64,000 nucleotides of DNA from Pyrenochaeta sp. MPI-SDFR-AT-0127 (taxonomy: Eukaryota; Ascomycota; Dothideomycetes; Pleosporales; Cucurbitariaceae). The notes under the pieces are model-generated. The model had not been told where the DNA came from, did no database searches, and was given only the letters and a program-made list of their open reading frames with translations. Shown here one piece after another: positions 43,023-54,473 of this stretch; the first letter of the stretch is position 1; the number at the start of each line of letters is the position of its first letter. The stretch spans positions 62,001 to 126,000 of the forward strand of contig JAGTJM010000020.1 in NCBI GenBank assembly GCA_020747015.1. The letters run 5' to 3'. Both the position numbers and the translations under genes were made by a program.

Positions 43023-46000
43023 ATCGTCAACTGTAATACTATATCAAACCTTAGCATGGTCGGCGTTTAGGGCACGGCACAAGATAAAACAATCGGACCT
43101 TTACAAAATTTCGTCAGTAGTCTACACGCCAGAACTTGACCATTGCTCGCTACCAAACAAATGCTCCGAGCCTGCCAGATCCTGGCTTACCCGCTTCAGG
43201 CCGTTGTGCCGTCTGATCCCAGCCATGGCTTTCATTGCTCTCAAACACGCCCTTTGCTCTGCCTCCACCTCCATCACCACACGCAAGGCAATATAGACAA
43301 TCTACTGACCTTCCCAACGCAGCTCGCTTTGGCGAATCACAATGAACGCATGTTCGTGGCCAGCCACCAGGTCATGCACATGCACACCTCGTGGTCCTCC
43401 AATTTACCCCAACAGAAGCAAAGGCTTTGGAGACAACCTCGTTGCAAGCCACCACCACTTCAGTCTTTGCACCTGCAGCGGCTTACCCCTCTTTTCGTCC
43501 ATGACAGCCTTTCTCGAATTTCGAGAACATTTATCGAAGCACGGCCCTGCATGTGTGCCGCTGCACCCGAACGTAGCCGCGGAAATCCGCAGGGGGGCCA
43601 CATCTACTCACCTGCCATGGCGTATCCCACGCACGTATTCGTTGTCGCTGCGGAACCAGTCACCCGCATTCTGCTTTGCATGGGCGTCACCAGCAGGTGT
43701 GGTGTGGTGTGGGATTGGGCATTGGCGTCTCGCGATGCAGGAAGCTATCGATTAAGCTATTGGTGCGTCTGCATTGTGATTGTGCCTGCTTTCTTCGCGG
43801 TGGCATGCTTATGGTGCAAGCACCGTGGCATCGCAATCCTCGTTTCCTTAGCGGGCCCTAGAATATGCAATATAGAAACCTACTCGATCGAGAACTAGAC
43901 ACAGATTACCGTACATGTTCAGGAACTGTAGCGGCCATGGTTAGATGGGTCCCTAATTGCGCGGATCCGCTCTGGTCACACAATAGCGCTATCTTTCTCC
44001 AATGCCATCCTACCCCCCACCGCTATACAACCCTCACATGCAGCTATTGAATCCAGCTACTATACCATAGCTCGAGACTAGGCCATAGACCTACAGTCTC
44101 CATATGCACTCGATGCAATCTACCAGTTGCAAGCGCTACTGGTCAGCAATCCAGCCCTTTGAGGTCCATCCTTGTTCGATCAGCACTCCAAACCACGATC
44201 TAGAGCCTCGTCCAACCACCCATGCGCCCCAAAATGCTGCATGCGAACTCGATTGGCTCCATCATGGCATCCTTGCAGCGCCCTCTGAATTCACACTAGT
44301 GCACCGAACATTCTTAGATCCAGCAGCATATTTCGCGGACTTGAAGCTCAATCTGTGCAAGGCTACGCAGATAGGTAGCCGCGGGAGGTAAACCGGGTTT
44401 GGATAGGCTTGTGTGCCGGGGTCTTGTTGGTCTGTGTGTGCAACACGCTCAAAGTTACTTCGGAGCAGTGTGTACCTGTGTGTGTCTGTTGGAGAAAATG
44501 CGCGAGAGAGAGGGGTGGCCAGTGCATTGCCAACATTTTTTTGGGGGAAATGGGAAAAAAGCGTCACACACACACACACACACACGGAACAAACGCACTG
44601 GGCAGTTTCTTGAGACAATGTGGAAACCGAAGGGCGGTGTGGCGTGCTTCGTTCTTCTTCTCCATTTCTCTGTTTTCAAAACACTTATTTTATTTCGGTG
44701 GTCGAATTAATTGGCGGTTCAGGCGGCGAGCATGGGTGTAATCCCCCCCCCCCTTTCATACTGTCGTATCCTTCCTCGATGTACTCGGGTAGAAAGGAGG
44801 GAAGCGGAGCGGGTCCTTTCCAGCACAGCCCGTATTGAATCGGGTTCCACGTTCTGCTCAACGAACGGACTTTTTGCGAAATAGAAGAGCTATGAAGTCA
44901 TTCTCGTATGTTTGTGCATTGACCCCCTGATAGATAAGAGAAGAAGAAAGAATCGGATTGGGGTATTTTGGATGCGGAGATTGGCCTGATAACGGTCCTT
45001 TTTCAAAAAAGCTGGATACGCGCTGGGAAGGATTGGAATTTTTGTGGATTCTGGCCGACTGGTGAAAATGGGATACAGACGGTCCGGTTCATCCGAGAGC
45101 ATTGCCAGAAAAGCAGGAGGATGCGATTAGAGGGTGGTGTTCAACGCTTGCCAAACAGCAGGCCATTGGTAGAATTTGGCCTGTACGTAGATTCTACATC
45201 ATGTGTTTTTTTGAGGAAAATTGATCAACTACAATCTTCTAACTATTTACCAACGCATTCTCAGTGGCGGACGTCTCAAGCACCTGCTTGCTATGTTAGT
45301 GTTGACCTTCAATAAGGATTTCTCTCGTTGAAGAGTATAATCTAGTTGTTTGTTTGAATCCTGTGTGCTTTTCCAGATGCAGTGTCGAAGATCACATATC
45401 AATTCTCCTCAATCGAGTCGCATATCAGATCATCTCAGGAGTTCAAGGCATCTCTGAAGTACAAGGATAGTACTTGAAAGTATGCGTGTCCAATCGAGAC
45501 TTGAGAACTTTGCTAGTCTGCTTGAGGTCTATATTGAATGGCATTGAGGAATACGCTTGTAATGCTCCAACTGCTTTGGCAGTCGAGAATTGACATTAGA
45601 GTTGTCTATTCAACGTATTGAGGTTGGAAATGCGTTGAACTGATCTAGATCCAATTCAAGAATGATCCTCGCCCTGCAAGTCTCCCAACATGCGCTGATA
45701 AAGTCTCTCAATACTGTACGTTGGCCCCTCGGAGGCTTCTAGATTATGGAGACCAAACAGCGCCTCTACTAGCTCTCATAGATTGTGTTGTAGTAGCCAG
45801 CACTGGATTGATACCAAACACAATCGCTCGGGTCATTGTCGGGGCGAGGTCCTCCACAGGTGGATCCGAGACAGCAACGAAGGAGCGGACGAGTATAGCC
45901 GGCATAATCACATCCACAGACCGAGTCGATGGAGGAGAAGGAAATGAAATGAAGCCTAGCGCGTGTGGCCTCTCAGCGTCCGCGGTCGTCTCGCGCCTTC

Positions 46001-48373
46001 ACGTTATCATGGCCCCACTACGTCACCTGCGTCTGCGGGCTCCGTCCAATCGCAGCTGCCGCGCCGCCCCGCAAAAAAATACTTCACGTGCTATGCCTAA
46101 ACGAGAAGTCTCATCCGAACTCTAAACAGCCACCACCAAGAGCCTCCATCCCTCTCTGTTGCCGCCCGCCCGCCAGCCAGGGAAAAAAAATGCTACGGTG
46201 TAGTAATCTTAAACACAAGCACGCAACTCAAATACGCCTTTGCGCCACCAAAGCGAAATGACACATGTCGCAGCCGCACCAAGCCACGCCGGACGCCCCT
46301 TTGATCACTGAGCATTAGACATGCCGTCCCTAGTCTAACGCAGTTACGTACAAGTAGAGTTCCCCAGGAATTCACATGCGAGGACACTTTGACGTATATG
46401 TAAACCTTCTCGGGTCGCATAGCCGATGTGCGCTTCGGCCGGGTCGTGCGTTCGTGCTTGCTGCAACTGCACGAATTACACTTTCAAAGGTTCCTTCTGC
46501 TCGGTTCAAGAGATCGTGAATACACGGCTTCTCTCGCCTCTGCCTTCTGGGGATCTGCGTGTCCAAGAAAAGAACCACGCCATGTGTAATAGATCGTCAA
46601 GCGCTGCAACGTCTGGTCGGGTACGATAACCTACCCACTAGCTATGCACTCTCCAGGACCAGAACAAGTCCTCGTGTTCAATTGGCTCCTTGGACTTCGA
46701 GTCGAATTCCGCCTTGTCCGTTCGGCCCCTGGCACCTCCTGGGCATTGCTGGTTGTCGTCCAACGGTCGACTTCCGAGGAACATGCAACAACGGAAATGA
46801 GTCTCTAGTCAAACAATGCGTGGGAATAGACGGGTAATGCGGCGCTCCTGAGATCTCGCTTGCTATCTCTTCGGAAGGATGAGAGGTTATCGTAGAAAGA
46901 CGTGGGGTAGGCTATCTACTCGTTCCGTTCCCGTTGGTCTCTCCATCCCGTCTGCAAGATCGGGTATATTCGAGCCAGTGATGGGCAAGACGCCCTCGGT
47001 GCGCTATACCCTTTGGATTCCCGTCACAATCCATCCTAGGCAGTATTTTGTGTTTCAATTCCCTGTAGATGTGATTGAAGGGCCTCCCAAGCGTGACCAA
47101 AACCCTCCTCTGCTTTGCTTGGAAGAATGTCACTGGAGCAGGTTCAAGCGATAGGATCCTCTGCCGTACCTGGCAGAGATCACCGCAGATCCCGTTTCTG
47201 GGGTAAGCCGGAGGGCGCCGGACTTATAAGCCGTCTCTCGATTAACCCGAGCCCGTCAAACATTGGAGTCTCAGCTGGTGTAAAACACAAGACTGCAAAA
47301 CGAGTAAGTTGTTCAAGACAATTGTCAGGGCACAGAAGGGGGGATCGACGTCAGCCAAAGCCGCCCAGCTGTGGGTGTGCAAGAGCCGCCCATCATTACG
47401 GCGTCCCCGGGTCCACTCGACACCCCGCACCAGCACTTTACACCTGCTTGCGCCCCTCGTGGCGCACCAACCAAGTCCCCGAGAAACGTGAATTCTGTGG
47501 ACCGTCCAATCGCAACTACAAGTTTTGGTTCCCTGATCCTTGGAATACCTGTTCGTCGCCTGTTCTCTCTGCATTCTGAAGCGATCAGCAGGAGACGTCA
47601 GCGGTGTAGAACCTTCGCATCTGTCCTTCGTGATACCCGACTGGAGCATGATAAGATGAAGCTATGCAGCAAGCAGGACGGTTACTAGTCAAGCGCATAG
47701 TGCGTGTGTCGCGCGCTCTGCGTGTCCAACACGGCAATAGGGGGGGGGGGCATGTGAACGTGGTTTCATTTGCATAGGGCGAGCTACCGCTAAGGAGAGA
47801 CACGGATTTGGGTGCGTGAGCCAAAGTTTGGCTCACCGGCTCTTGCGCGAACCGGTGTGCTGGCAAGTAATTGTCAGAATGATGCTTTTGTGCTACACAC
47901 CGCACCGCTGGTTTTGGGCCCGCTTTCATGCAACTACACTCACTGCCGGCTTTTTTTGCTGGTTGTCCTTGGACGGCACGGTTATGCACGTGTTCCCAAT
48001 CGAGCGCGTGCCCACTAAAGGAATTCCAGGCATCCCGCACTCATGAATCTGAGACCCGTTAGACAGAAATGAGGCAGCAAGAACAAAGGCGGCACATATA
48101 TTTCAATTTGGAACATTTGATATTTTTTTGGGGGGGAATCTCCGTAGAATCGTAAATTACTTTGCCAAAAAGAAAAGGAAGAAGTTTCGTACATGAAAAG
48201 GAGAAGGGGTATCGTTGCCCATAGCAGAGCGCGATATATACAAACATTTGCGCAGAAAAATAAAAACAATGCAAGAAACTTTGTCGTTACAGCCGTTTTA
48301 CCGGTCCAAGCCACTCCATGGCCCCCCTGTAGAAAACAGGCCGTGCAGGTCCTTCATAACCTCGTGAAACGCA
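43023..48373. other. 5.3 kb without a convincing gene
   Basis: This is the largest gap in the window. ORFs of up to 251 codons occur (for example 43143-43898, plus) but show no domain, no intron-consistent extension and biased His/Pro/Cys composition. The stretch contains a (CA)10 microsatellite (44565-44585) and two 11-base C/G tracts (44743-44753 and 47740-47750). The right end, next to the Zn2Cys6 gene, should be that gene's 3' UTR. Non-coding transcripts or an unrecognised intron-rich gene cannot be excluded. Confidence 0.45.
44565..44585 (+). repeat. (CA)10 microsatellite
   Basis: An uninterrupted CA dinucleotide tract of 21 bases in the gene-free region between the UV endonuclease and the Zn2Cys6 factor. 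Confidence 0.95.
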
Positions 48374-50965
48374 TCATATCACAATATACTCTCCGTCAAC
48401 ACGATCCATTGCTCTCCTCCAGCGGAAAGGGTGCTGTATGGTGCTGAACGGCCCGTTTTGTCGGGGTATCTGAATGTCGCCGTCGGACCACTCATCGTCT
48501 TCGCGCCAAACGCGCTCGAGGACTTCGAGGCCGCTGAGATTGTTGAAGAAGCCACTTTCGCGTTGGATTTCCACGCATCGTTGCCGAACGACGGCACGGT
48601 GTTCCGGGTCAACGCACTCTGTGCCGACGATGAAAAGTGGCCAAAGCAGAAACTTGTTGACACAACTTGTGATGCCGATTTGGGAAATGTGGTACAGGCC
48701 TTGCGAGACTAGGTTCTGGAAATTAAGGGCGCCGGCGGGAAGAGTGGGATGTGCAAGGCGTTCAGTGTAGAGCAGTGCGGCGTACCGGAAGCTCTCGCTG
48801 ATGTGGAGGAGTGCTGCTTGTGCAGGTGACATGGCGAGCATGGACGATGTTGCGTCGCAGGAGTTGGAATGGATGTCGCCAGGCGTCGGGAACTCCCACT
48901 CCTGTAGTCGGTTTCGAACGTCGTTCCACTCTGTCCAGAAGGCGGAGCGCGAGTCCACATGCGCAGGGCTGAAAGGATTCTGGTGTTCATAGATAGGGGT
49001 GCCCCAGCCGTTACCGTCCATGTTAGCAAAGCTGAAGGAGTAAAAGTCTTTGACTTTCTTCGGTCGTGGTGATGATGTAGGCGTGTCGTCGTTTTCGCGT
49101 ACAGGCCGATTCTGGCTCAGTAGGTTGAGCCTTCCCAGGCGTGCAATGAGTTTGAACAGGCGTCCCTCACAGCCAGAGTGATGCTCTAGCGCCCCCAAGT
49201 TGCTCCCCAAGTTCATCATATCAAGTGAGTCGCCGCGAACTTCGATTTCTCGATCGTTGACTGCAGCGGTCATCACGTCAAACCATGTAAAGAAGGTCTC
49301 AATCCATCCAACAAAATCTGATTGAATACTTCTATCTCTTACGCTCAGGAGCTTTTGCACGCCAGCAAGTTGAGTCTTGAATTTTGTGAAGCCTGAGTCA
49401 CAGACGTGGAACAGGCAAAGAATAAGAAGCGTAGCGAGTACTGAGTCGTCCTGCGAGCCATCAAAATCGACTAGCTTCCTATTAAGTAGGGCAATAGAGT
49501 TGGCCTTGTAATGCTTCTCCTCGTTTGATGCCTCGCCATGCATCTCGCGGAGCTCCTGGGTGGTCATCTGAGAGTATGCATGGTCTGGGATCAGTCGGTA
49601 GTCTTGGGGTACGCTCAGTCGACGGCCCTCGATGCCACCCCTCATGCGCATGTTGTTCGTGGCCAGAGCAGCGATGGCGTTTTGAAGCTCCTCGTTCCGC
49701 ATAGCCAAGTGTAGGATGTGCATCCGGTATGGGTTCGAAGGGCTATCAAAAGCCACCAGTACCGGGCATATAAATTTGTCGTAGTAGTCCAGGAGGTATA
49801 GCATCCGCGGGGAAAGGGGCGACGCGATGGTAAGGCTCTGAGGAATAGAAGTGGTGAGCGACAGTACGTCTAGAGACAGGGGGCCAGAGCCATAGGAAGA
49901 CATACCCTCCGATGGGAGAAAAGAAAAGCCAGGTTGAAATCCATTGAAACTTGAGCTCATTTCTCCCTCTACAAAGATATCCGGAAAGGTGGCTCCGCCC
50001 AGTCTTTGCTGGGCTGAGCTTACTTCGTTGTAATCTTGCACGCTCTGATCTGAGCTGACACTTGAGCTCATGTCATCGGCAATGGGCAACGATCGTGGGG
50101 CTTCGTGGAGGAAGAAGTTGTCGTAAGAGCCCATTGGGGCTTGTTCATGAGAATTGAAAGAAGAGTATCGTGGGATTGAGGGATCCTCGAACGGAAACTC
50201 GTCGACGGGGGTGTGAGGGAATTCACTTGGTGAAGGGAAATCGCTATCACTGTATGTGCCTAGCGATGCCGAAGAAGCTGAGAGACCACCATCCTCGAAC
50301 GGTACATGGAGAGAAGTTTGCAGCCTTTGCAGCGGGCCTCTGTGAAGGGAATGTTGCCTCATTTTGGACGAATGCGCGTGCAGATAATCGAAATGCTCTC
50401 CATGCTGTGGAATTGGAAAGCCAATCGGTGTGGAAGGAGACGGGATCGGTATTGGACTGGTAGGGCCATAATATTGATACTCCTGGGGTGCCGAATACAT
50501 ACGAGGGCTTGTAGGGCTCCGGGGAGAGTGGACACCAAAGTCGACACTGCCTCGGTTGTTGAAGTTACTTTGGCTCTGTTGAGTGCTAACGGTCGAGGCC
50601 GTACTGGCAGAAGCTGTGGAGTTTGTCCGCGTCTGTGGTTTGGGCTCCTGTGTCGTGGCCGAAGAAGGCGACTTAACAATGGGCAGGGACAAGCCTCGCA
50701 ACTTTCCACGGCTGGCCACTCCCACTCCCCAAGTTAGTGTAGTGCGGTATCCTGAGCATTCTTTTCCAATCTCGACGCACTGTCCACAATAGGGACGTCG
50801 TCGATCACACTTGACTTGACGTTTTTTACATGAGAAGCAATCCTCGGTGGCTCCAGTGGCTGGTGCTCTTCTTCTTCGTTTCCTGGGGGCGGCAGCAGCG
50901 TTGTTGGTTGTGGTGTCGACTTTCTGGGCCTCAGTGGGCTGGGTGGTAGTTGGCGAGACAGCCAT
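48374..50965 (-). CDS. Zn(II)2Cys6 transcription factor
   Basis: A single intronless ORF. Starting at Met 50965 (MAVSPTTTQPTEAQ) it has 863 residues; an in-frame Met at 51082 would add 39 unlikely residues. The binuclear zinc cluster is perfect: Cys43, 46, 53, 60, 63, 70 (C-x2-C-x6-C-x6-C-x2-C-x6-C), preceded by a basic RKRRRRAP. It is followed by TLTWGVGVASRGKLRGLSLP, a phrase typical of one conserved ascomycete subfamily. A long Ser/Pro-rich linker leads to a helical fungal_trans-type region (PLSPRMLYLLDYYDKFICPV, MRNEELQNAIAAL, ALLNRKLVDFDGSQDDSVLATLLI). It is a nuclear DNA-binding regulator. No neighbouring pathway genes indicate its targets. Confidence 0.92.
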   Translation of the reverse strand: MAVSPTTTQPTEAQKVDTTTNNAAAAPRKRRRRAPATGATEDCFSCKKRQVKCDRRRPYCGQCVEIGKECSGYRTTLTWGVGVASRGKLRGLSLPIVKSPSSATTQEPKPQTRTNSTASASTASTVSTQQSQSNFNNRGSVDFGVHSPRSPTSPRMYSAPQEYQYYGPTSPIPIPSPSTPIGFPIPQHGEHFDYLHAHSSKMRQHSLHRGPLQRLQTSLHVPFEDGGLSASSASLGTYSDSDFPSPSEFPHTPVDEFPFEDPSIPRYSSFNSHEQAPMGSYDNFFLHEAPRSLPIADDMSSSVSSDQSVQDYNEVSSAQQRLGGATFPDIFVEGEMSSSFNGFQPGFSFLPSEGMSSYGSGPLSLDVLSLTTSIPQSLTIASPLSPRMLYLLDYYDKFICPVLVAFDSPSNPYRMHILHLAMRNEELQNAIAALATNNMRMRGGIEGRRLSVPQDYRLIPDHAYSQMTTQELREMHGEASNEEKHYKANSIALLNRKLVDFDGSQDDSVLATLLILCLFHVCDSGFTKFKTQLAGVQKLLSVRDRSIQSDFVGWIETFFTWFDVMTAAVNDREIEVRGDSLDMMNLGSNLGALEHHSGCEGRLFKLIARLGRLNLLSQNRPVRENDDTPTSSPRPKKVKDFYSFSFANMDGNGWGTPIYEHQNPFSPAHVDSRSAFWTEWNDVRNRLQEWEFPTPGDIHSNSCDATSSMLAMSPAQAALLHISESFRYAALLYTERLAHPTLPAGALNFQNLVSQGLYHISQIGITSCVNKFLLWPLFIVGTECVDPEHRAVVRQRCVEIQRESGFFNNLSGLEVLERVWREDDEWSDGDIQIPRQNGPFSTIQHPFRWRRAMDRVDGEYIVI

Positions 50966-53900
50966 AGTGAGGTGGTATAAGTGAAGTAATGTTATTGCAA
51001 AGGTCTGCCGTGGAGCATCTGCAGGATGTGGATCGTGTATAGTATGTATAAACAGAATAGACAAAGTCGACGAGGGGGGCAATACTCAATGGAGCATAGA
51101 AGAGCGTCACGGTGGGTAGGTATTATTTAGCTGGCCACAGGTAAGGGTAAGAAGCTTGGTCCCCGTCTGATAAGGTCAGGGCCCTAGTGAACAGGGATTG
51201 AGACGCCAAGGGGGCAGGATCCAAAATACCGCGGCATACTGGACGCTAGGATATGAAGAGAGGAGAAGGTCATCTTTGGGATGTGCATGAAGGATGTGGC
51301 CTGCAGCGAGTAGGCCAGGTGCCCGCATGTTCTTGCAGCGGCTACGAGGCGTTGGTCTGTGGCGACCCCTACAGCACCCCACACACGGACGGCGAATTGC
51401 AGGGCCGAGAGGGTCATGGTCGGGTTACATCGTGGAAAAGTCGTTTGTACCCTGGCAAAAGCTTGGATGGTGGATGGCGACAGCGGTTGTTCTGCAGGAC
51501 GGAGAGGGCTGGACGCCACGCAGCATCCACCAATCAATACTCGCGACGAGCGCGATCTACTACCGGCCGCTAGCGTCGGAGCTGCTAAGGCATCCAGCCA
51601 TTGAGAGAGCTTGTGTGTGTGTGCTCCGGGGTGCAAGCGTTCAAGGGGCTTTGCTCGGCTGGAGAGCTTCTGCAAAGCCACGGCTGCCACTGCTGATAGC
51701 GTCAGGTCCAGCATAGGCAGCGCGAGCACACCGGCGAATGACCATACGCAGGTGGACACGGAGCCGACCGAGGCGATCAGTGTGCCGTTGAGAAGCTGCA
51801 CCGAAGCTGTGTAGAAGATGGCAGCGCTTGCGGGCTGCCACTGGGAGCGCACAGCAAAAGCCGCCCGCTGAGAAGCCTCCGCCAAGAGGCAGCGCCAGAC
51901 GAATACGTAAGGTCAGAGAAACGGCGTCTTCACCCCGCAAACTCTGAAGTGTCGTCGAACCGTGGATCTGCGGCCGTCGACGACGATGCGGTTGTGGAGG
52001 CAATTTGCGGGCTGCACGCGACAGGGCAGCACACCACCAAGCAGGCGTCTGACGGGAGCGCAGGTGAGGATATTGCGATGACATCGAGGACACGGTCGGG
52101 AACAGCAGTAATGATGCAAAGATGCAAGCAATGCCTGTTGCCCGGTCCTGCGTGAGCTGTCGCTTGCTCCGCACACAAGCTTGGCAGAACCGCTCTCATG
52201 GAAGACGCTGACTTGATAACAGCCATGCAGGCCTGATGAGAACAAGATATGACCATCGTCATCCTGCTCGCACCCCCACGACTCAGTGTAGCCAGTGGTT
52301 GGCAGTGGCCAGCACAGCATTGCCCCAGACGACATGATTTATTTTCTGTCCTGTCTCGCGGTCGCCGTCAGGCTGTGCTGTATTTGTAGACATGCTCGGG
52401 TTCCTCAACAACGGTTTGCGCAACTCGATCGTCACCACTATTGGATCGCGCAGCCACTGCCGGGCCATAACTGTGCCGTGGCCCGTGGCTACACACTGCC
52501 TTGTGGGTGAGCACTTGCCGACATGCGTTTTCCACTCGACGACCAGGTGATTGCGTGCATCGCCGGCGCATGCTCGTTCGACCACTTCACCAGCGCCGTC
52601 AGACTCGTTTTCAACGGGCTCGTCCTCAAATCGTGCTTTCACCGATTACCCATGTGCTATCCTGCTTTCAGCCGTGGGCACGTGAGCCAAGTAAGACACG
52701 CATCGGCGACAGGTACTACTTCGGTCTACTGGGCGGGCTCCACCACTCAGCGATTTGTCTCAGGTAACAAGCACTCCAGGGCCCGTCAGCAGATGCACTG
52801 TGTCCTGCTAGACAGGCCCTTTATTCCAAGAGCCTGCTGCTAGCCGTCTGTACCTGGAGAACGAGCTCCTCATCAAATGCACCACTGCCCTTGTGCTCGC
52901 GCGGGGTAGAGTGGACTCTGGCAATACGGATGCTCAAACACTGCCTGCCTGGTGGATCTTTCGCACGCTCGTCCCAGATGGATTTCGCAATGCAGACTGC
53001 GATTGCGTGCCGCGAAGGACCCGCCAGCACTGGCCCTTTCTAATCTAGCCCATGGCTTGCCGTAGAATAGCTTGACTCGCCGAGAGCCTCATGCGGATGT
53101 CGGCAAGACGCCCAGTGGGCAGACGCCCCTGGAATTGATACGGAGCAGGTCCCATAGCCTAATCGCGCTCACCCGGTAGGCGATTCTGGCACCCCTACAA
53201 TATCATATCGAAAGTCAAAGAGCCTCGATAATCAGATGTTGTTTCGACAGTATCGATTGCTCTAGACGACATGCCTGATCCCTGGTCGTGTCAAACTGTC
53301 CTCGTAGCGAGTCCCTGAGCGCATCACATCCGTACGAGTTTACGATATTTCGCCGAGCAATTCTTCCGGCACCACGGACAGTAATGGAGATCTCGCTTCG
53401 CGGAGACAATCACTTCTCGGGCAGCCCTGCTTCGCCGTTTCAAATTTCGATGCAGCCTTACCGAGGCACCCATTCATGGACCATTGCTTGCGTGATGAGA
53501 CGTGAGCGTTTGTTGAGCAGTGCTTCAAGTGCGGAAATAGAATTGCGCGGAGCTTAAATAACCCGGTCACTTCGGGAACAAGGAAATGTGGTCGTCTCAA
53601 GCTCTAAATGCATTTTCACAGGATGCCCTAGGCTAAGTGCAACGCCGTCGATTGGCCTACAGCCTAGCTTTGATATCGTCCCAAGGTTGAATGTGTCCGG
53701 CTGCTCGACACGCCGGCAACTCGCTCAACGCGCTTGCGCGAAGCAATGGTTACGAAAGAGCGGTCAAGTGCACGTCCGGGGTATTTGAACACAGGTGAAT
53801 CGCGCTGGACGATACATGACACGTGAGACGCCCATTGGGCACGAAGAGATGCGCTTAGAAAGCTATCGGTCAGCTAGCCGCATAGGAGATAGTCGTCGAC

Positions 53901-54473
53901 AATCTGCACATGTAATTTGAACCTCAGGACGTTGCTGCAGCAAATATCGATCGGCCAGCACTTCACCTATCGTAGTGCGTCCAGGCTCCGAGGAAGCGTT
54001 TGAGAGTGGCGAGGCCAACAAGTGCGGCCCAGAGTCAAGGAGTTGGATGTTGCAAGGCCGTGGTTCTTCAGGAGGGGGCTCGAAGGTTTATTAGCAATTG
54101 CATTGGACAGACCAGATGCCAGCAGACAAGAGTCCATTACTCGACAGCAAACAGGATGGCGGTATTGGCCAGAGTGAATGGCGTGGAACTGCAGCAGCTG
54201 TCTCTTCCGCCACGAGAGACTTTCGATGGTGCCCGAGTGTTCCTGCGTACCGACAAATGTTGGCTGATGCGGTTGCCAGTGGGAGTTGGGTGGTAACTAT
54301 GGTGAAGTCCCAGAGGTGGAAGCCACAACAGGCGGTCAAAGCTTAAGCTCAGCTCCGCCGCCTCGGTGAATGATCCCCGCAAACTTCACCCCCCACAAAC
54401 AATCTGGTAGCCGCGTCATCACACCACCGCCGTGCGTCGAATACAAGGCCATTCCGCCCCTCGAACCTCAACA
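50966..54473. other. 3.5 kb without a convincing gene
   Basis: The left part should contain the promoter and leader of the Zn2Cys6 gene. Between about 51180 and 52340 the sequence is GC-rich with long overlapping ORFs on both strands (up to 233 codons) but no domain. From 52.3 to 54.4 kb only short ORFs occur. The last 100 bases are the leader of the HMG-CoA lyase gene. No repeats or mobile-element remnants were recognised. Confidence 0.45.

Noticed and set aside
43143..43898. 251-codon plus-strand ORF downstream of the UV endonuclease gene
   Set aside because: His/Pro/Cys-rich composition, no domain, overlapping alternative frames of similar quality and no leader or splice logic.
48374..51082. 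Longer start of the Zn2Cys6 protein at 51082
   Set aside because: The extra 39 residues are unlike any part of the family, and Met at 50965 starts a natural N-terminus before the zinc cluster.
51184..51885. 233-codon minus-strand ORF in GC-rich DNA upstream of the Zn2Cys6 gene
   Set aside because: Competing long ORFs on the plus strand over the same bases and no recognisable motif; typical of GC-rich chance ORFs.
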